This document shows, in pieces, positions 1 through 5,858 of a stretch of 30,512 nucleotides of DNA. Within the stretch, counting starts at the first letter, position 1. Every line of letters starts with the position of its first letter. The notes under the pieces were generated by a model. That model saw only the letters and a list, made by a program, of their open reading frames with translations. It did no database searches and was not told where the DNA came from. Origin of the DNA: a virus; the IMG/VR virus record IMGVR_UViG_3300025327_000120, positions 1-30,512 of that record; one strand, given 5' to 3'. A program made the translations under genes and the position numbers.

Positions 1-125
1 CTATTGATAAGGCATCACTTAGCGCTGGCACGATGCATGCATATGCAATCCCCGTGCCGGCGCAGTGCATGCGCCATGCACGATGCGTGCCAACCACCTA
101 TCTCGCTGAGCCATAAGAGGTTAGT
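1..125. repeat. TGCATGC-type repeats with a short perfect hairpin, non-coding
   Basis: GCACGATGCATGC (28-40) recurs as GCACGATGCGTGC (78-90), a 12/13 match. Between them GTGCATG (65-71) and CATGCAC (75-81) form a perfect 7-bp inverted repeat around CGC. No open frame here looks like a protein. The role is unknown. Protein binding sites near a genome end or origin are possible, but this is inference. Confidence 0.5.
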
Positions 126-141
126 CCTGCGCATAATATTC

Positions 142-188
142 GGAGGGGGTCGCAAAAATTTCTGGGGGGTAGGGGGGACCCTTTAGGG
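142..188 (+). other. G-tract block, candidate cos or terminase recognition region
   Basis: Four G-rich tracts occur in under 50 bases: 142-149 (GGAGGGGG), 164-169 and 172-177 (six G each) and 186-188. A short A/T run at 154-160 separates the first two. A GGGT...ACCC pairing is possible at 167-182. G-rich blocks of this kind occur near cohesive ends upstream of terminase genes in some phages, and a terminase pair lies downstream here. I cannot show cleavage from sequence. A G-quadruplex is an alternative reading. Confidence 0.3.
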
Positions 189-208
189 CCGTTTTGTTTC
201 AAATTTTT

Positions 209-226
209 CAAATCAACCAAATCAAC
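209..226 (+). repeat. Tandem 9-mer CAAATCAAC x2 in an AT-rich patch
   Basis: CAAATCAAC occurs twice back to back (209-217, 218-226) and a third partial copy begins with CAA. It sits in an A/T-rich stretch (about 190-226) flanked by GC-rich repeats. An AT-rich tract beside iteron-like repeats is a common arrangement at replication origins, but no initiator gene is in the window to support that. Confidence 0.5.
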
Positions 227-252
227 CAATCCCCGAGATGGGTTCCCGCCTC

Positions 253-351
253 CAGGAACTCAGGAACGAATCTTTCAGAAATAGCAGTTCCCACGATCGG
301 TTCCCGCCTTAGGGCTCAAGGAGTTACAGCGCTGGGCTCCCTGAGTTCCTG
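253..351. repeat. 12-bp perfect inverted repeat with 75-nt interior
   Basis: CAGGAACTCAGG (253-264) is the exact reverse complement of CCTGAGTTCCTG (340-351). The interior holds one full copy of the 15-mer of the GGTTCC array. The pairing could form as a cruciform or, if transcribed, as an RNA stem. No promoter is obvious upstream of it. Confidence 0.6.
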
Positions 352-354
352 CGT

Positions 355-382
355 CGGTTCCGGGGCCTGACGGCCGGAACCG
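355..382 (+). other. 9-bp hairpin built from two GGTTCC copies
   Basis: CGGTTCCGG (355-363) pairs perfectly with CCGGAACCG (374-382) across a 10-nt loop. The arms are two oppositely oriented members of the GGTTCC array. A dimeric DNA-binding protein would see this as a palindromic site. There is no following T-tract, so it is not a typical terminator. Confidence 0.55.
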
Positions 383-439
383 CAGGCGGGATTGTCCAAT
401 GCTGATGCACACTTACATCGGTTCCGGCCCCATTAATCG

Positions 440-460
440 GAGAGGTAATCAAGACCTCTC
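440..460 (+). other. 7-bp hairpin, no T-tract
   Basis: GAGAGGT (440-446) pairs perfectly with ACCTCTC (454-460) across a 7-nt loop. The sequence after it (TATGAATAAC) lacks a run of T, so intrinsic termination is not supported. It lies between two copies of the GGTTCC motif. Confidence 0.45.
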
Positions 461-714
461 TATGAATAACTATGAGTTCCCATTCCTATACATAAGGAAC
501 CGATGTTTGGGAACCGGAGAGGCATCGAAAAAGGCCCATTTCAGGGGGTTTTCAAAAAGATCGGTTCCCGCCTCGGTTCCCAGCAGTGCCCAGCGCAGGA
601 AACAGCGCTGTTCATCCGCTGTTCACTTCCTAAACCTAGCGGAGTCAGTCCTTTGCGGCCGGGCAGCGGACCGCCTGCCCAGCGCCGCGCCTGGACACAC
701 CATATAGAGCCCAC

Positions 715-744
715 TTGACATAGGGCCCCAACCTGTGGTACTAT
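715..744 (+). promoter_or_regulatory. Sigma70-type promoter upstream of the leader RNA
   Basis: A perfect -35 box TTGACA (715-720) is followed by an 18-nt spacer and TACTAT (739-744) as -10 box, with TGG just before it as an extended -10. The predicted start is near 751, exactly where the 15-bp stem of the leader RNA begins. The same 18-nt spacing is seen at three other intergenic sites in the window. Confidence 0.8.
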
Positions 745-750
745 CCGCTC

Positions 751-898
751 GTGGGTGCAAAGAGGTCCCCCCTGCTCCGGTTCCGGTGGCTTCGGCCATG
801 AGCAATGCTCCGCACTCCCTTCCCTCAGGAGCGCGTCCGGGGCTGTTGAGCACCTCCTCCCCCCTCTTTGCATCCACACTTTCCCTTTTGGAGGAGCC
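751..898 (+). ncRNA. Structured 5' leader RNA, riboswitch-like or independent small RNA
   Basis: The first 15 transcribed bases (751-765) pair with 863-877 along their whole length, with one G-U pair, closing a domain of about 127 nt. Inside are a UUCG-capped stem (786-790/795-799), a GAGC/GCTC hairpin (800-810) and a possible GCTCC/GGAGC stem (807-811/827-831, competing with part of that hairpin). Just before the 3' strand of the closing stem, CTCCTCC (854-860) is a perfect complement of the Shine-Dalgarno GGAGGAG (890-896) of the membrane-protein gene. That pairing would cross the closing stem, so the two could compete or form a pseudoknot. A weak T-rich stretch (880-889) follows. I do not recognise it as a known RNA family. 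A copy of the GGTTCC motif lies at 775-784. Confidence 0.6.
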
Positions 899-1258
899 AT
901 GCCAGTAAAGAATAGTCCCACCCAGATCGTTGTCGGCACCCTGATCGGCCTAGTCCTGTGTCTTGTCTTCTACAACCTCCTGGGCTGGAAGCTCGCCCTT
1001 GGCGCTTGCGGGCTCCTACTCTACGAAGCCTACACCCTGATCAACCGCTTCCCGGAGGATACCATCTCTGAGATCATCTGGGTCTTTTCAAAGCGCCCTA
1101 TGGTCCCCTGGCTCTTTGGCTTGGGGACTGCGTATGCTATAGCGTCTGGGCTGCTCCCGGCCACCCAGGAGAGTCTCTGGATCTCCCTGGCCCTGGGATT
1201 TTTGTCCGGTCACTTCTTCTTCCAGCGTCATGAGGAGTCAAACAATGGGGTTTCTTAA
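899..1258 (+). CDS. Small multi-pass membrane protein, holin-like candidate
   Basis: This 119-residue protein has hydrophobic segments at about residues 10-28, 30-48, 70-88 and 93-110, split by a short charged stretch (around RFPEDT) and a SKRP turn. It ends in a basic/acidic polar tail. Size and topology fit a holin or another phage inner-membrane protein, but the only lysin seen lies more than 10 kb away, so holin is a guess. The start is ATG 899, because GGAGGAG (890-896) precedes it at good spacing. The longer frame beginning at 755 would run through the leader RNA stem and has unnatural composition. It is the first gene after promoter 715-744, so the leader RNA may regulate it. Confidence 0.7.
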   Translation: MPVKNSPTQIVVGTLIGLVLCLVFYNLLGWKLALGACGLLLYEAYTLINRFPEDTISEIIWVFSKRPMVPWLFGLGTAYAIASGLLPATQESLWISLALGFLSGHFFFQRHEESNNGVS

Positions 1259-1373
1259 GAAGGTGCGCACGGTTCTCGGGAAGTTGACGGATCTCCTGAA
1301 TGCAGGGAGAAAGAAGGGCTGGTGGCAGCGGAAGTCCGGTCCGGATGAGATATTCAAGGATGGACTCAAGTAA
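1245..1373 (+). CDS. Small basic protein, 42 aa, unknown
   Basis: ATG 1245 lies inside the end of the membrane-protein gene (14-nt overlap in another frame), with GAGGAG at 1232-1237 as a strong Shine-Dalgarno. The product is lysine/arginine rich, with an N-terminal amphipathic stretch (MGFLKKVRTVLGKLTDLL) and a GWWQRK turn. The overlap and strong ribosome site suggest it is translated together with the membrane protein. An amphipathic basic helix could touch the membrane, but I know no matching family. Confidence 0.6.
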   Translation: MGFLKKVRTVLGKLTDLLNAGRKKGWWQRKSGPDEIFKDGLK

Positions 1374-1403
1374 TGAGCCTCAACCATCGCCCTCGGAGAA
1401 GAA

Positions 1404-1628
1404 ATGACTCTTGATGACCATATCCATACCGCAGCAGACTTCTTCAAGAAGGATCTAGAGAGAATCAAACAACAGCCAGTGTTTGGCACTAACGACATCC
1501 ATAGATGCTGTTATGGTGATTACGTGAATGGATGGAAAATCACGTACATTTTAGAGTATGCTCCTCGGGGCACCCCGACGGAGGAGGTAAGTTCAGAGAA
1601 ACCATGGGCCTCTTCGGAAAAAGCCTAG
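1404..1628 (+). CDS. Hypothetical protein, 74 aa
   Basis: ATG 1404 follows GGAGAAGAA directly. The protein starts with a helical, charged segment (MTLDDHIHTAADFFKK) and has a mid-region with two adjacent cysteines and a GWKITYILEY strand. I do not recognise the family. Base composition is more A/T rich than the neighbouring terminase genes, as in the ORF at 2714-3055, which may mark an accessory insertion. It overlaps the next gene by 25 nt in a different frame. Confidence 0.5.
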   Translation: MTLDDHIHTAADFFKKDLERIKQQPVFGTNDIHRCCYGDYVNGWKITYILEYAPRGTPTEEVSSEKPWASSEKA

Positions 1629-1864
1629 ACCAGCGTGCCGTAGAGGCCCTGGAGCGCATCGCGGCGGCTCTTGAACTATCAGTGGGCCAACGCCAATCGA
1701 CCCTCCCGGCTGAAGATGCCACAGAGATCATGTACATTGACGATGAGGCCGCCTACCGCGAAGAGCTGAAGAAGGACCTCTACTTCATACGCACAGGCAT
1801 TCGGCTGAAGGAGGATGAGCCTGTGCCCTCCGTACCTGCGAGGGAGTTTGACGAGTTGGGATGA
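1604..1864 (+). CDS. Hypothetical protein, 86 aa
   Basis: The start chosen is ATG 1604. The best ribosome site, GGAGGAGGT (1580-1588), is 15 nt away, which is long, so the start is not firm. The longer frame from 1532 lacks a good site. The product has an amphipathic N-terminal helix (residues 6-30, alternating Leu/Ala with Glu/Arg) and a charged C-terminal half with an EELKKDLYFIRTG segment. The stop overlaps the start of the small-terminase-position gene (ATGA at 1861). Family unknown. Confidence 0.55.
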   Translation: MGLFGKSLDQRAVEALERIAAALELSVGQRQSTLPAEDATEIMYIDDEAAYREELKKDLYFIRTGIRLKEDEPVPSVPAREFDELG

Positions 1865-2751
1865 GATGGCGAATGGACGGTCCAGCACCTACTGAGGACA
1901 AACTAAAGTGGGACATGGTTGTGAATAAGGTGGGTCTCCCGGAGCGGGTGCTGCCAGACGAGCTCAGGGATTCTATCGTCAAACGCTCCAGGAAGGATGG
2001 CATCGGGGAGATCCAGGTCCGCCGCATGACAGGTCTCGTGAGTAATGATGCCCTTCGCATCGTGCGCCGCTTCGAGCGCGTGGCGGGCGGGAAGGTCGAC
2101 ATCGCAGAGAAACTCGCCGCGGTGGTGGACACTCTGAGACCAGAGGAGCGGCACTTCCTGGAGCTCGTGAGCAATCCGAGACTCAAGAAGGGTGTGGCAC
2201 ACCTCATCGCTGAGGCAGGCGCCAAGCCGACCGCGGTGATGGAGGCGTATGCGAGGGGGGCCGTGTCCCTGGGGAAGGTCGAGGCGGCCATCCTAGCGGC
2301 GCAGGAGCAGCCGGCGATCGTAAAGGACCTCGTGAGGCATGCCATAGACCAGCAGGGGTTGTGCGATACCTGCGTTGGGAGCGGGAGGGTGAAGGGGCGG
2401 CCGAATTCGAAGAGGGAGGATGCCCTCTGCCCAGCGTGCCAGGGGAATGGCTCCACCCTGGTGTCGAGCAAGCACAAGGAATTCAGCATGGAGAAGCTCC
2501 TTCAGATCAACAAGATGATCCCGAAGGAGGGCTCCACGATTAATGTGCAGACGAACGTGGGCATCAAGGTGGGCGGAGGGAATTTCGCTGAGCGCATGCT
2601 CAAGGCGAGTGATGAGGTTTTATATGGTGCAAAGGTTCAAGGGAAAGTGGTGCAGGCTGAAGTGGTGGGCGATCCGATGGGGGTGGAATCTGTACGTTCC
2701 GAGCTGGAAGATAGTGTTCAACCCATGGACGAAGAATCTTCATTTTCGTAG
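1861..2751 (+). CDS. Putative small terminase subunit with DnaJ-type zinc finger
   Basis: This 296-residue protein occupies the small-terminase position, shortly upstream of the large terminase. The N-terminal half is helical (residues 20-165) with the charged, regular pattern of a DNA-binding helical protein. Residues 168-195 hold two CxxC-x-G-x-G type knuckles (CDTCVGSGR and CPACQGNGS), as in the DnaJ cysteine-rich domain. The C-terminal region (about 208-255) is mixed helix and strand and could be an oligomerisation or terminase-contact domain. The start is ATG 1861, overlapping the upstream stop; ATG 1873 is an alternative. The role as DNA-recognition subunit is inferred from position and size. 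The zinc finger is unusual for a small terminase. Confidence 0.65.
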   Translation: MRWRMDGPAPTEDKLKWDMVVNKVGLPERVLPDELRDSIVKRSRKDGIGEIQVRRMTGLVSNDALRIVRRFERVAGGKVDIAEKLAAVVDTLRPEERHFLELVSNPRLKKGVAHLIAEAGAKPTAVMEAYARGAVSLGKVEAAILAAQEQPAIVKDLVRHAIDQQGLCDTCVGSGRVKGRPNSKREDALCPACQGNGSTLVSSKHKEFSMEKLLQINKMIPKEGSTINVQTNVGIKVGGGNFAERMLKASDEVLYGAKVQGKVVQAEVVGDPMGVESVRSELEDSVQPMDEESSFS

Positions 2752-3055
2752 AATCCGCGATTGTATCTGGGACTACTGGCAACATGAGTTTAGGACACTG
2801 TGTAGTTGTCGCTATGACTATCACGATTTTGCTTATGATAAGGCCAAGGAATATGAGAATGTGGAGGCTGCTTGGACGAGAGCACAGCATCCAGATTACG
2901 CCATAGGAATTTTTGGATCAATCATTGCGGACAGATCAAGGACAGAACTGGCGGCTAGTGACTGGAATCAAGAGTTCGAACTCCTTTTGGGCCGGCATAA
3001 GATAAGCGGGCTCTGGCAGAGATTTGTACAGCCAAGAAATCATCGACAGAAGTAG
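2714..3055 (+). CDS. Hypothetical protein between terminase subunits, composition unlike neighbours
   Basis: After the upstream stop at 2751 this frame encodes a natural-looking, aromatic-rich sequence (IWDYWQHEFRTL, DYHDFAYDKAKEYENV, ASDWNQEFELLL) of about 100 residues, ending in a basic tail. The start is uncertain. GTG 2714 gives 113 residues. ATG 2624 has a better-spaced AGG-type site but would overprint 128 nt of the upstream gene with a tryptophan-rich sequence. The region 2755-3020 is visibly richer in A/T than the terminase genes. It overlaps the start of the large terminase by 32 nt. I do not recognise the family; an accessory insertion is the simplest reading. Confidence 0.55.
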   Translation: MFNPWTKNLHFRRIRDCIWDYWQHEFRTLCSCRYDYHDFAYDKAKEYENVEAAWTRAQHPDYAIGIFGSIIADRSRTELAASDWNQEFELLLGRHKISGLWQRFVQPRNHRQK

Positions 3056-4991
3056 AGCCAAGCTGGAGGCCGCCCTCGGCCTGGAGCTGAGGGAGTATTC
3101 CCTGGATGAGGTGGAGGAGTTCGCCTTCCGCCTGAAGGATGTGGATTGGACAGTGCAGGGCATAGTGGAGTCTCTCCCGGAGGATGTGCAACAGTACATC
3201 GTGAATGAGCTCCACATGTCCAAAATTAACTTCCGCTACTGGGCGACGCGGTACTGCAAGATCCTCAGCACCGCCAAGCAGCTCATCCCTTTGTCGAACC
3301 TGTGGCCCTCTCAGGAGAAGCTCCTGGAACTGATGGCTGAGCTGGAGCCCCAGGGGAAACAGCGGATCATCCTCCTGAAATCCCGGCAGATTGGCGGAAC
3401 TGCCATCGCAGAGGCCCTCATCGCGCATGCGGTGTTCCTCCAGCCCAAGACCCAGGCGATTGTGGCCTCCGACCACCCAGACAACAGCCTGAAGCTCTGG
3501 CAGACCCTCATGCGCATGCATGAGAGCCTCCCTGGGTGGATGCGGCCCCTGGTGGATGCAAAACCCAAGGCCCAGAACCTCCACCTCTCGGGGCTTGAGT
3601 CGGATATCGTCTATGGGAGTGGAAACCAAAGAACAACCCTAGGCCAGGGCATGACGGTGGATGTCTGTCACCTCACTGAGGTCTCTGCGTGGATCCCTGA
3701 GTGCACCATCGGCATCGACTCGGATCTCTTCCCGGCATTTGAGTCCAGTGAGAAACCTCATTCATTTATCATCCTGGAGTCCACCGGAGCGGGTGCGCGG
3801 GGGAATTGGTTTCACGACCAGTACGACGCGGCGGCGCGCAACAAGAGTCGGTTCAAGAGCATCTTCATTGCCTGGTTCATGCGTCCGGGGTGGCGGGTCG
3901 CCTCTGAGGGGGTGACCCTCGCAGATGACACAAAGGCCATGGGGGAGAGGGTCTTGCGCGAGACTGGCCTGACCCTGGAGAAGGACCAGCTCGCCTGGTG
4001 GCAGGTTACGAAGCAAGACTACATGGCGAAGGACATGTTGGAGGTCTTCTATCAGGAGTATCCATCCACGGTGGAGGAAGCCTTCCAGACTGGACTGAGG
4101 AGCGTGTTCAGTATTGAGACCAGGGCGAAGGTTCGAGATGGTCTGAAGGTGCCAAAGTTGATCTTCGACTACGACGCGCGGGCGGATAAGTGGTCTGTCG
4201 TAGATGTGGATGCATGGCTGAAGGATGAGAAGGAAGAGAAATATGACGGGAAGTTCATCATCTGGGAGCCTCCACGCCCTGGATTCATCTACACCATTGG
4301 TGTGGATGCTTCGTATGGCATTACTGGGGGAGACAATGCAGCGGTGGAGGTCCTCCGGGTCGGGAATCGGAGGGAGGGCGATGAGCAGGTGGCAGAGTGG
4401 TCAGGCTGTCTGGACCCTGTTTCCCTGGCCAACGTGTGTTGGAAGGTAGGGCATTACTTTAGGGATAAGATAGAGCGCTTCCCTGCACTGATGGCCATCG
4501 AGGTGAATCCAGGGAGTCCTGGGATCGTCACCCAGACGGAGCTGATGAAGCGGAATTACCCTAATTTCTTCATCTGGAGGAAGGTTCTTCGCATGGACGG
4601 GCGCCAGACCAGGGAGGTTGGGTGGTGGACCACCCCTGCCACGAGGCCCCTCATCACGGAAAGGGGGGTGAATGGGGTCAAAAAGGGTGATTTACAGGTC
4701 AATTCGGTCGCTTTCGTGAAGGAAATGGGCTCCTATGTGGACAATGGCCGTCCTGGGCAGCGGCACTATGAGCACGCCCCAGGGTATCATGATGACCGCA
4801 TAATGGCCCTTTTTATCGCCCTAGAGGTCTCCCACGCGGATGATCGGGCTAATCTGGCCGATGAGCGGCGCCGGGTGGCGGAGCAGAGGAAGGCACCACC
4901 GGAGAAGGTGGTGCAGTTTCAGTCGATGGGCCTTACCTGGGAGGAGTGCATGGCAAAGTTTGAAGAGCAGGTGATTGATCCGTTCGGGTAA
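3024..4991 (+). CDS. terL: Terminase large subunit (packaging ATPase and nuclease)
   Basis: This is the motor that cuts concatemeric DNA and drives it through the portal. The 655-residue protein has a Walker A-like KSRQIGGT (119-126), a Walker B strand ending in acidic residues (TVDVCHLTE, 211-219) and a coupling motif ESTGAG (252-257). The conserved EYPSTVEEAF segment sits near 345-354. The C-terminal RNase H-fold nuclease shows D428 (IGVDAS), E493 (AIEVNP) and D590-D591 (YHDDR). It is longer than a typical TerL of about 450-550 residues because of a roughly 110-residue N-terminal extension. The only start in the open frame before the conserved part is TTG 3024, with a weak ribosome site, so coupling to the overlapping upstream ORF is likely. 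Confidence 0.93.
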   Translation: MYSQEIIDRSRAKLEAALGLELREYSLDEVEEFAFRLKDVDWTVQGIVESLPEDVQQYIVNELHMSKINFRYWATRYCKILSTAKQLIPLSNLWPSQEKLLELMAELEPQGKQRIILLKSRQIGGTAIAEALIAHAVFLQPKTQAIVASDHPDNSLKLWQTLMRMHESLPGWMRPLVDAKPKAQNLHLSGLESDIVYGSGNQRTTLGQGMTVDVCHLTEVSAWIPECTIGIDSDLFPAFESSEKPHSFIILESTGAGARGNWFHDQYDAAARNKSRFKSIFIAWFMRPGWRVASEGVTLADDTKAMGERVLRETGLTLEKDQLAWWQVTKQDYMAKDMLEVFYQEYPSTVEEAFQTGLRSVFSIETRAKVRDGLKVPKLIFDYDARADKWSVVDVDAWLKDEKEEKYDGKFIIWEPPRPGFIYTIGVDASYGITGGDNAAVEVLRVGNRREGDEQVAEWSGCLDPVSLANVCWKVGHYFRDKIERFPALMAIEVNPGSPGIVTQTELMKRNYPNFFIWRKVLRMDGRQTREVGWWTTPATRPLITERGVNGVKKGDLQVNSVAFVKEMGSYVDNGRPGQRHYEHAPGYHDDRIMALFIALEVSHADDRANLADERRRVAEQRKAPPEKVVQFQSMGLTWEECMAKFEEQVIDPFG

Positions 4992-5004
4992 AGTGTGGTA
5001 TAAT
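4975..5004 (+). promoter_or_regulatory. Sigma70-type promoter after terL
   Basis: TTGATC (4975-4980, four of six consensus) and a perfect TATAAT (4999-5004) are separated by 18 nt, with TGG as extended -10. The -35 box lies inside the last codons of terL. The predicted start near 5011 keeps the AGGAGGG ribosome site of the next gene in the transcript. Confidence 0.7.
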
Positions 5005-5022
5005 CAATGACTAGGAGGGCCA

Positions 5023-5403
5023 ATGGCTCTTGTCTCCCTTTCGATTCCTGATGAGTTGTACGCTGTTTACAGCGCGATGAACCCTGAGAAGCCCATCCAG
5101 CAGGCCCTCACGAAGCAGCTGGAGCGGTTCAAGGAGTTCCCTGCGCATGATCGTGCGCTTATCTTCCCACCTGAGGTGAGGAAGGCGCTGGAGGGCATTT
5201 ACGGGGGGCCAGTGGAGGACTTCGAGAAGTTCCTGGTATGGGTTCGCTCCATGGCAGCGTTGAAGGTGGATGGTGTTGAGCTCGCCCTGAGCGAGGGGCA
5301 GAGGAAGCGCCTGGTGAGTGAGGCGAATTTCTACGAGCGCTCCTATGAGATGCATGCAAAGCAGCGTCTCCAGCAGGCGCTTGAGTCGGCGATTGGTTAC
5401 TAG
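5023..5403 (+). CDS. Hypothetical protein, 126 aa, possible ribbon-helix-helix N-terminus
   Basis: ATG 5023 is preceded by AGGAGGG at ideal spacing and lies just after promoter 4975-5004. The N-terminus (VSLSIPDELYAVYSAM then PIQQALTKQLERF) has the strand-helix-turn-helix pattern of Arc/MetJ-type ribbon-helix-helix proteins, which bind DNA as dimers. The rest is helical and charged, with no other motif. If the fold is right it could bind the repeat array or phage promoters, but this is inference from a short pattern. Alternatives include a small structural or assembly factor. Confidence 0.55.
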   Translation: MALVSLSIPDELYAVYSAMNPEKPIQQALTKQLERFKEFPAHDRALIFPPEVRKALEGIYGGPVEDFEKFLVWVRSMAALKVDGVELALSEGQRKRLVSEANFYERSYEMHAKQRLQQALESAIGY

Positions 5404-5412
5404 GAGTTAGAA

Positions 5413-5673
5413 ATGCACAAAGTTGGCAAGGCGCACATGATTCCCATGATGCCTCACAGAGATCAGCCTGATGTGTTCGAGCGCTCGGAGCAGGCAAAGA
5501 CCCAGACGGTGCAGGATTGGTTTGAGAACTCGGAGGGGATCTACTCTGGGCAGACTGGGCAGTTCGTGGAGAAGGAAGAGCTGAGTGAGTGGGGTCGGCC
5601 GGAGATCAGCATCCTCCAGGCGGGGGAAGTGAATGAGAAGACGCGGGAAGAGAAGAAGGAGCATAAGTACTGA
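5413..5673 (+). CDS. Hypothetical protein, 86 aa
   Basis: The start is ATG 5413 with TAGGAGTTAG upstream. The protein is hydrophilic, with a His/Met-rich N-terminus (residues 2-16) and a lysine/glutamate-rich C-terminus (EKTREEKKEHKY). No motif is recognised. Position between the promoter and a run of small zinc-binding proteins suggests a minor virion or assembly role, which is a guess. Its stop overlaps the next start (TGATG at 5671-5675). Confidence 0.55.
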   Translation: MHKVGKAHMIPMMPHRDQPDVFERSEQAKTQTVQDWFENSEGIYSGQTGQFVEKEELSEWGRPEISILQAGEVNEKTREEKKEHKY

Positions 5674-5858
5674 TGGATAACTCAAAGACGCTTAGTTACT
5701 ATCAGCCTCTTGAGGGATGGTATCGCAATACTTGTCCTTCATGCGGTTACTGCCACTACTGTGGAAGGGGTGGACACTTCACGACTCCATACTACCCGAC
5801 ATATCCCTGGCAGCCACAGATCACCTGGAGCACTGCCAACACTAATGCCAGTCTTTGA
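5673..5858 (+). CDS. Small cysteine-rich, aromatic-rich protein, 61 aa
   Basis: Cysteines at residues 21, 24, 27 and 30 (CPSCGYCHYC) form a compact CxxC pair that could hold a metal ion. The C-terminal half is rich in Pro, Tyr and Trp (PYYPTYPWQPQ). ATG 5673 shares one base with the preceding stop, so translation is probably coupled. The gene overlaps the following zinc-ribbon gene by 14 nt. Family not recognised. Confidence 0.5.
   Translation: MDNSKTLSYYQPLEGWYRNTCPSCGYCHYCGRGGHFTTPYYPTYPWQPQITWSTANTNASL

Larger units (their letters stand above)
237..580. repeat. GGTTCC iteron-like repeat array
   Basis: GGTTCC or its complement GGAACC occurs at 241, 299, 356, 376, 420, 496, 510, 563 and 575, with a tenth copy at 779 inside the leader RNA. 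The core of the array is a 15-mer, GATCGGTTCCCGCCT, exact at 295-309 and 559-573 and 14/15 at 237-251. CATCGGTTCC occurs at 416-425 and, inverted, at 496-505. A random 6-mer would be expected less than once here. The array lies upstream of the first promoter with no credible gene inside. It could be operators for a phage regulator, an origin, or a packaging site. Which one cannot be decided from sequence. Confidence 0.75.

Noticed and set aside
4-186. 60-residue frame at the window start
   Set aside because: Built from TGCATGC repeats and G-tracts; no ribosome site.
142-188. G-quadruplex as a firm call
   Set aside because: Loops are unequal and long; kept only as an alternative to a cos-like block.
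399-707. Plus-strand frames in the repeat array (399-707, 503-718)
   Set aside because: They consist of translated GGTTCC repeats and low-quality sequence with no ribosome site.
755-898. N-terminal extension of the membrane protein gene
   Set aside because: Would translate the leader RNA stem; the strong ribosome site is at 890-896.
541-939. Minus-strand frame across the promoter and leader RNA
   Set aside because: Trp/Cys/Pro-rich composition unlike proteins and it runs through structured non-coding DNA.
1373-1414. 13-codon Arg-rich ORF (ATG overlapping the 42-aa stop)
   Set aside because: Too short to support; could be a coupling relay, but no independent evidence.
2955-3629. Minus-strand open frame opposite terL
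   Set aside because: Same shadow effect; terL motifs on the + strand are decisive.
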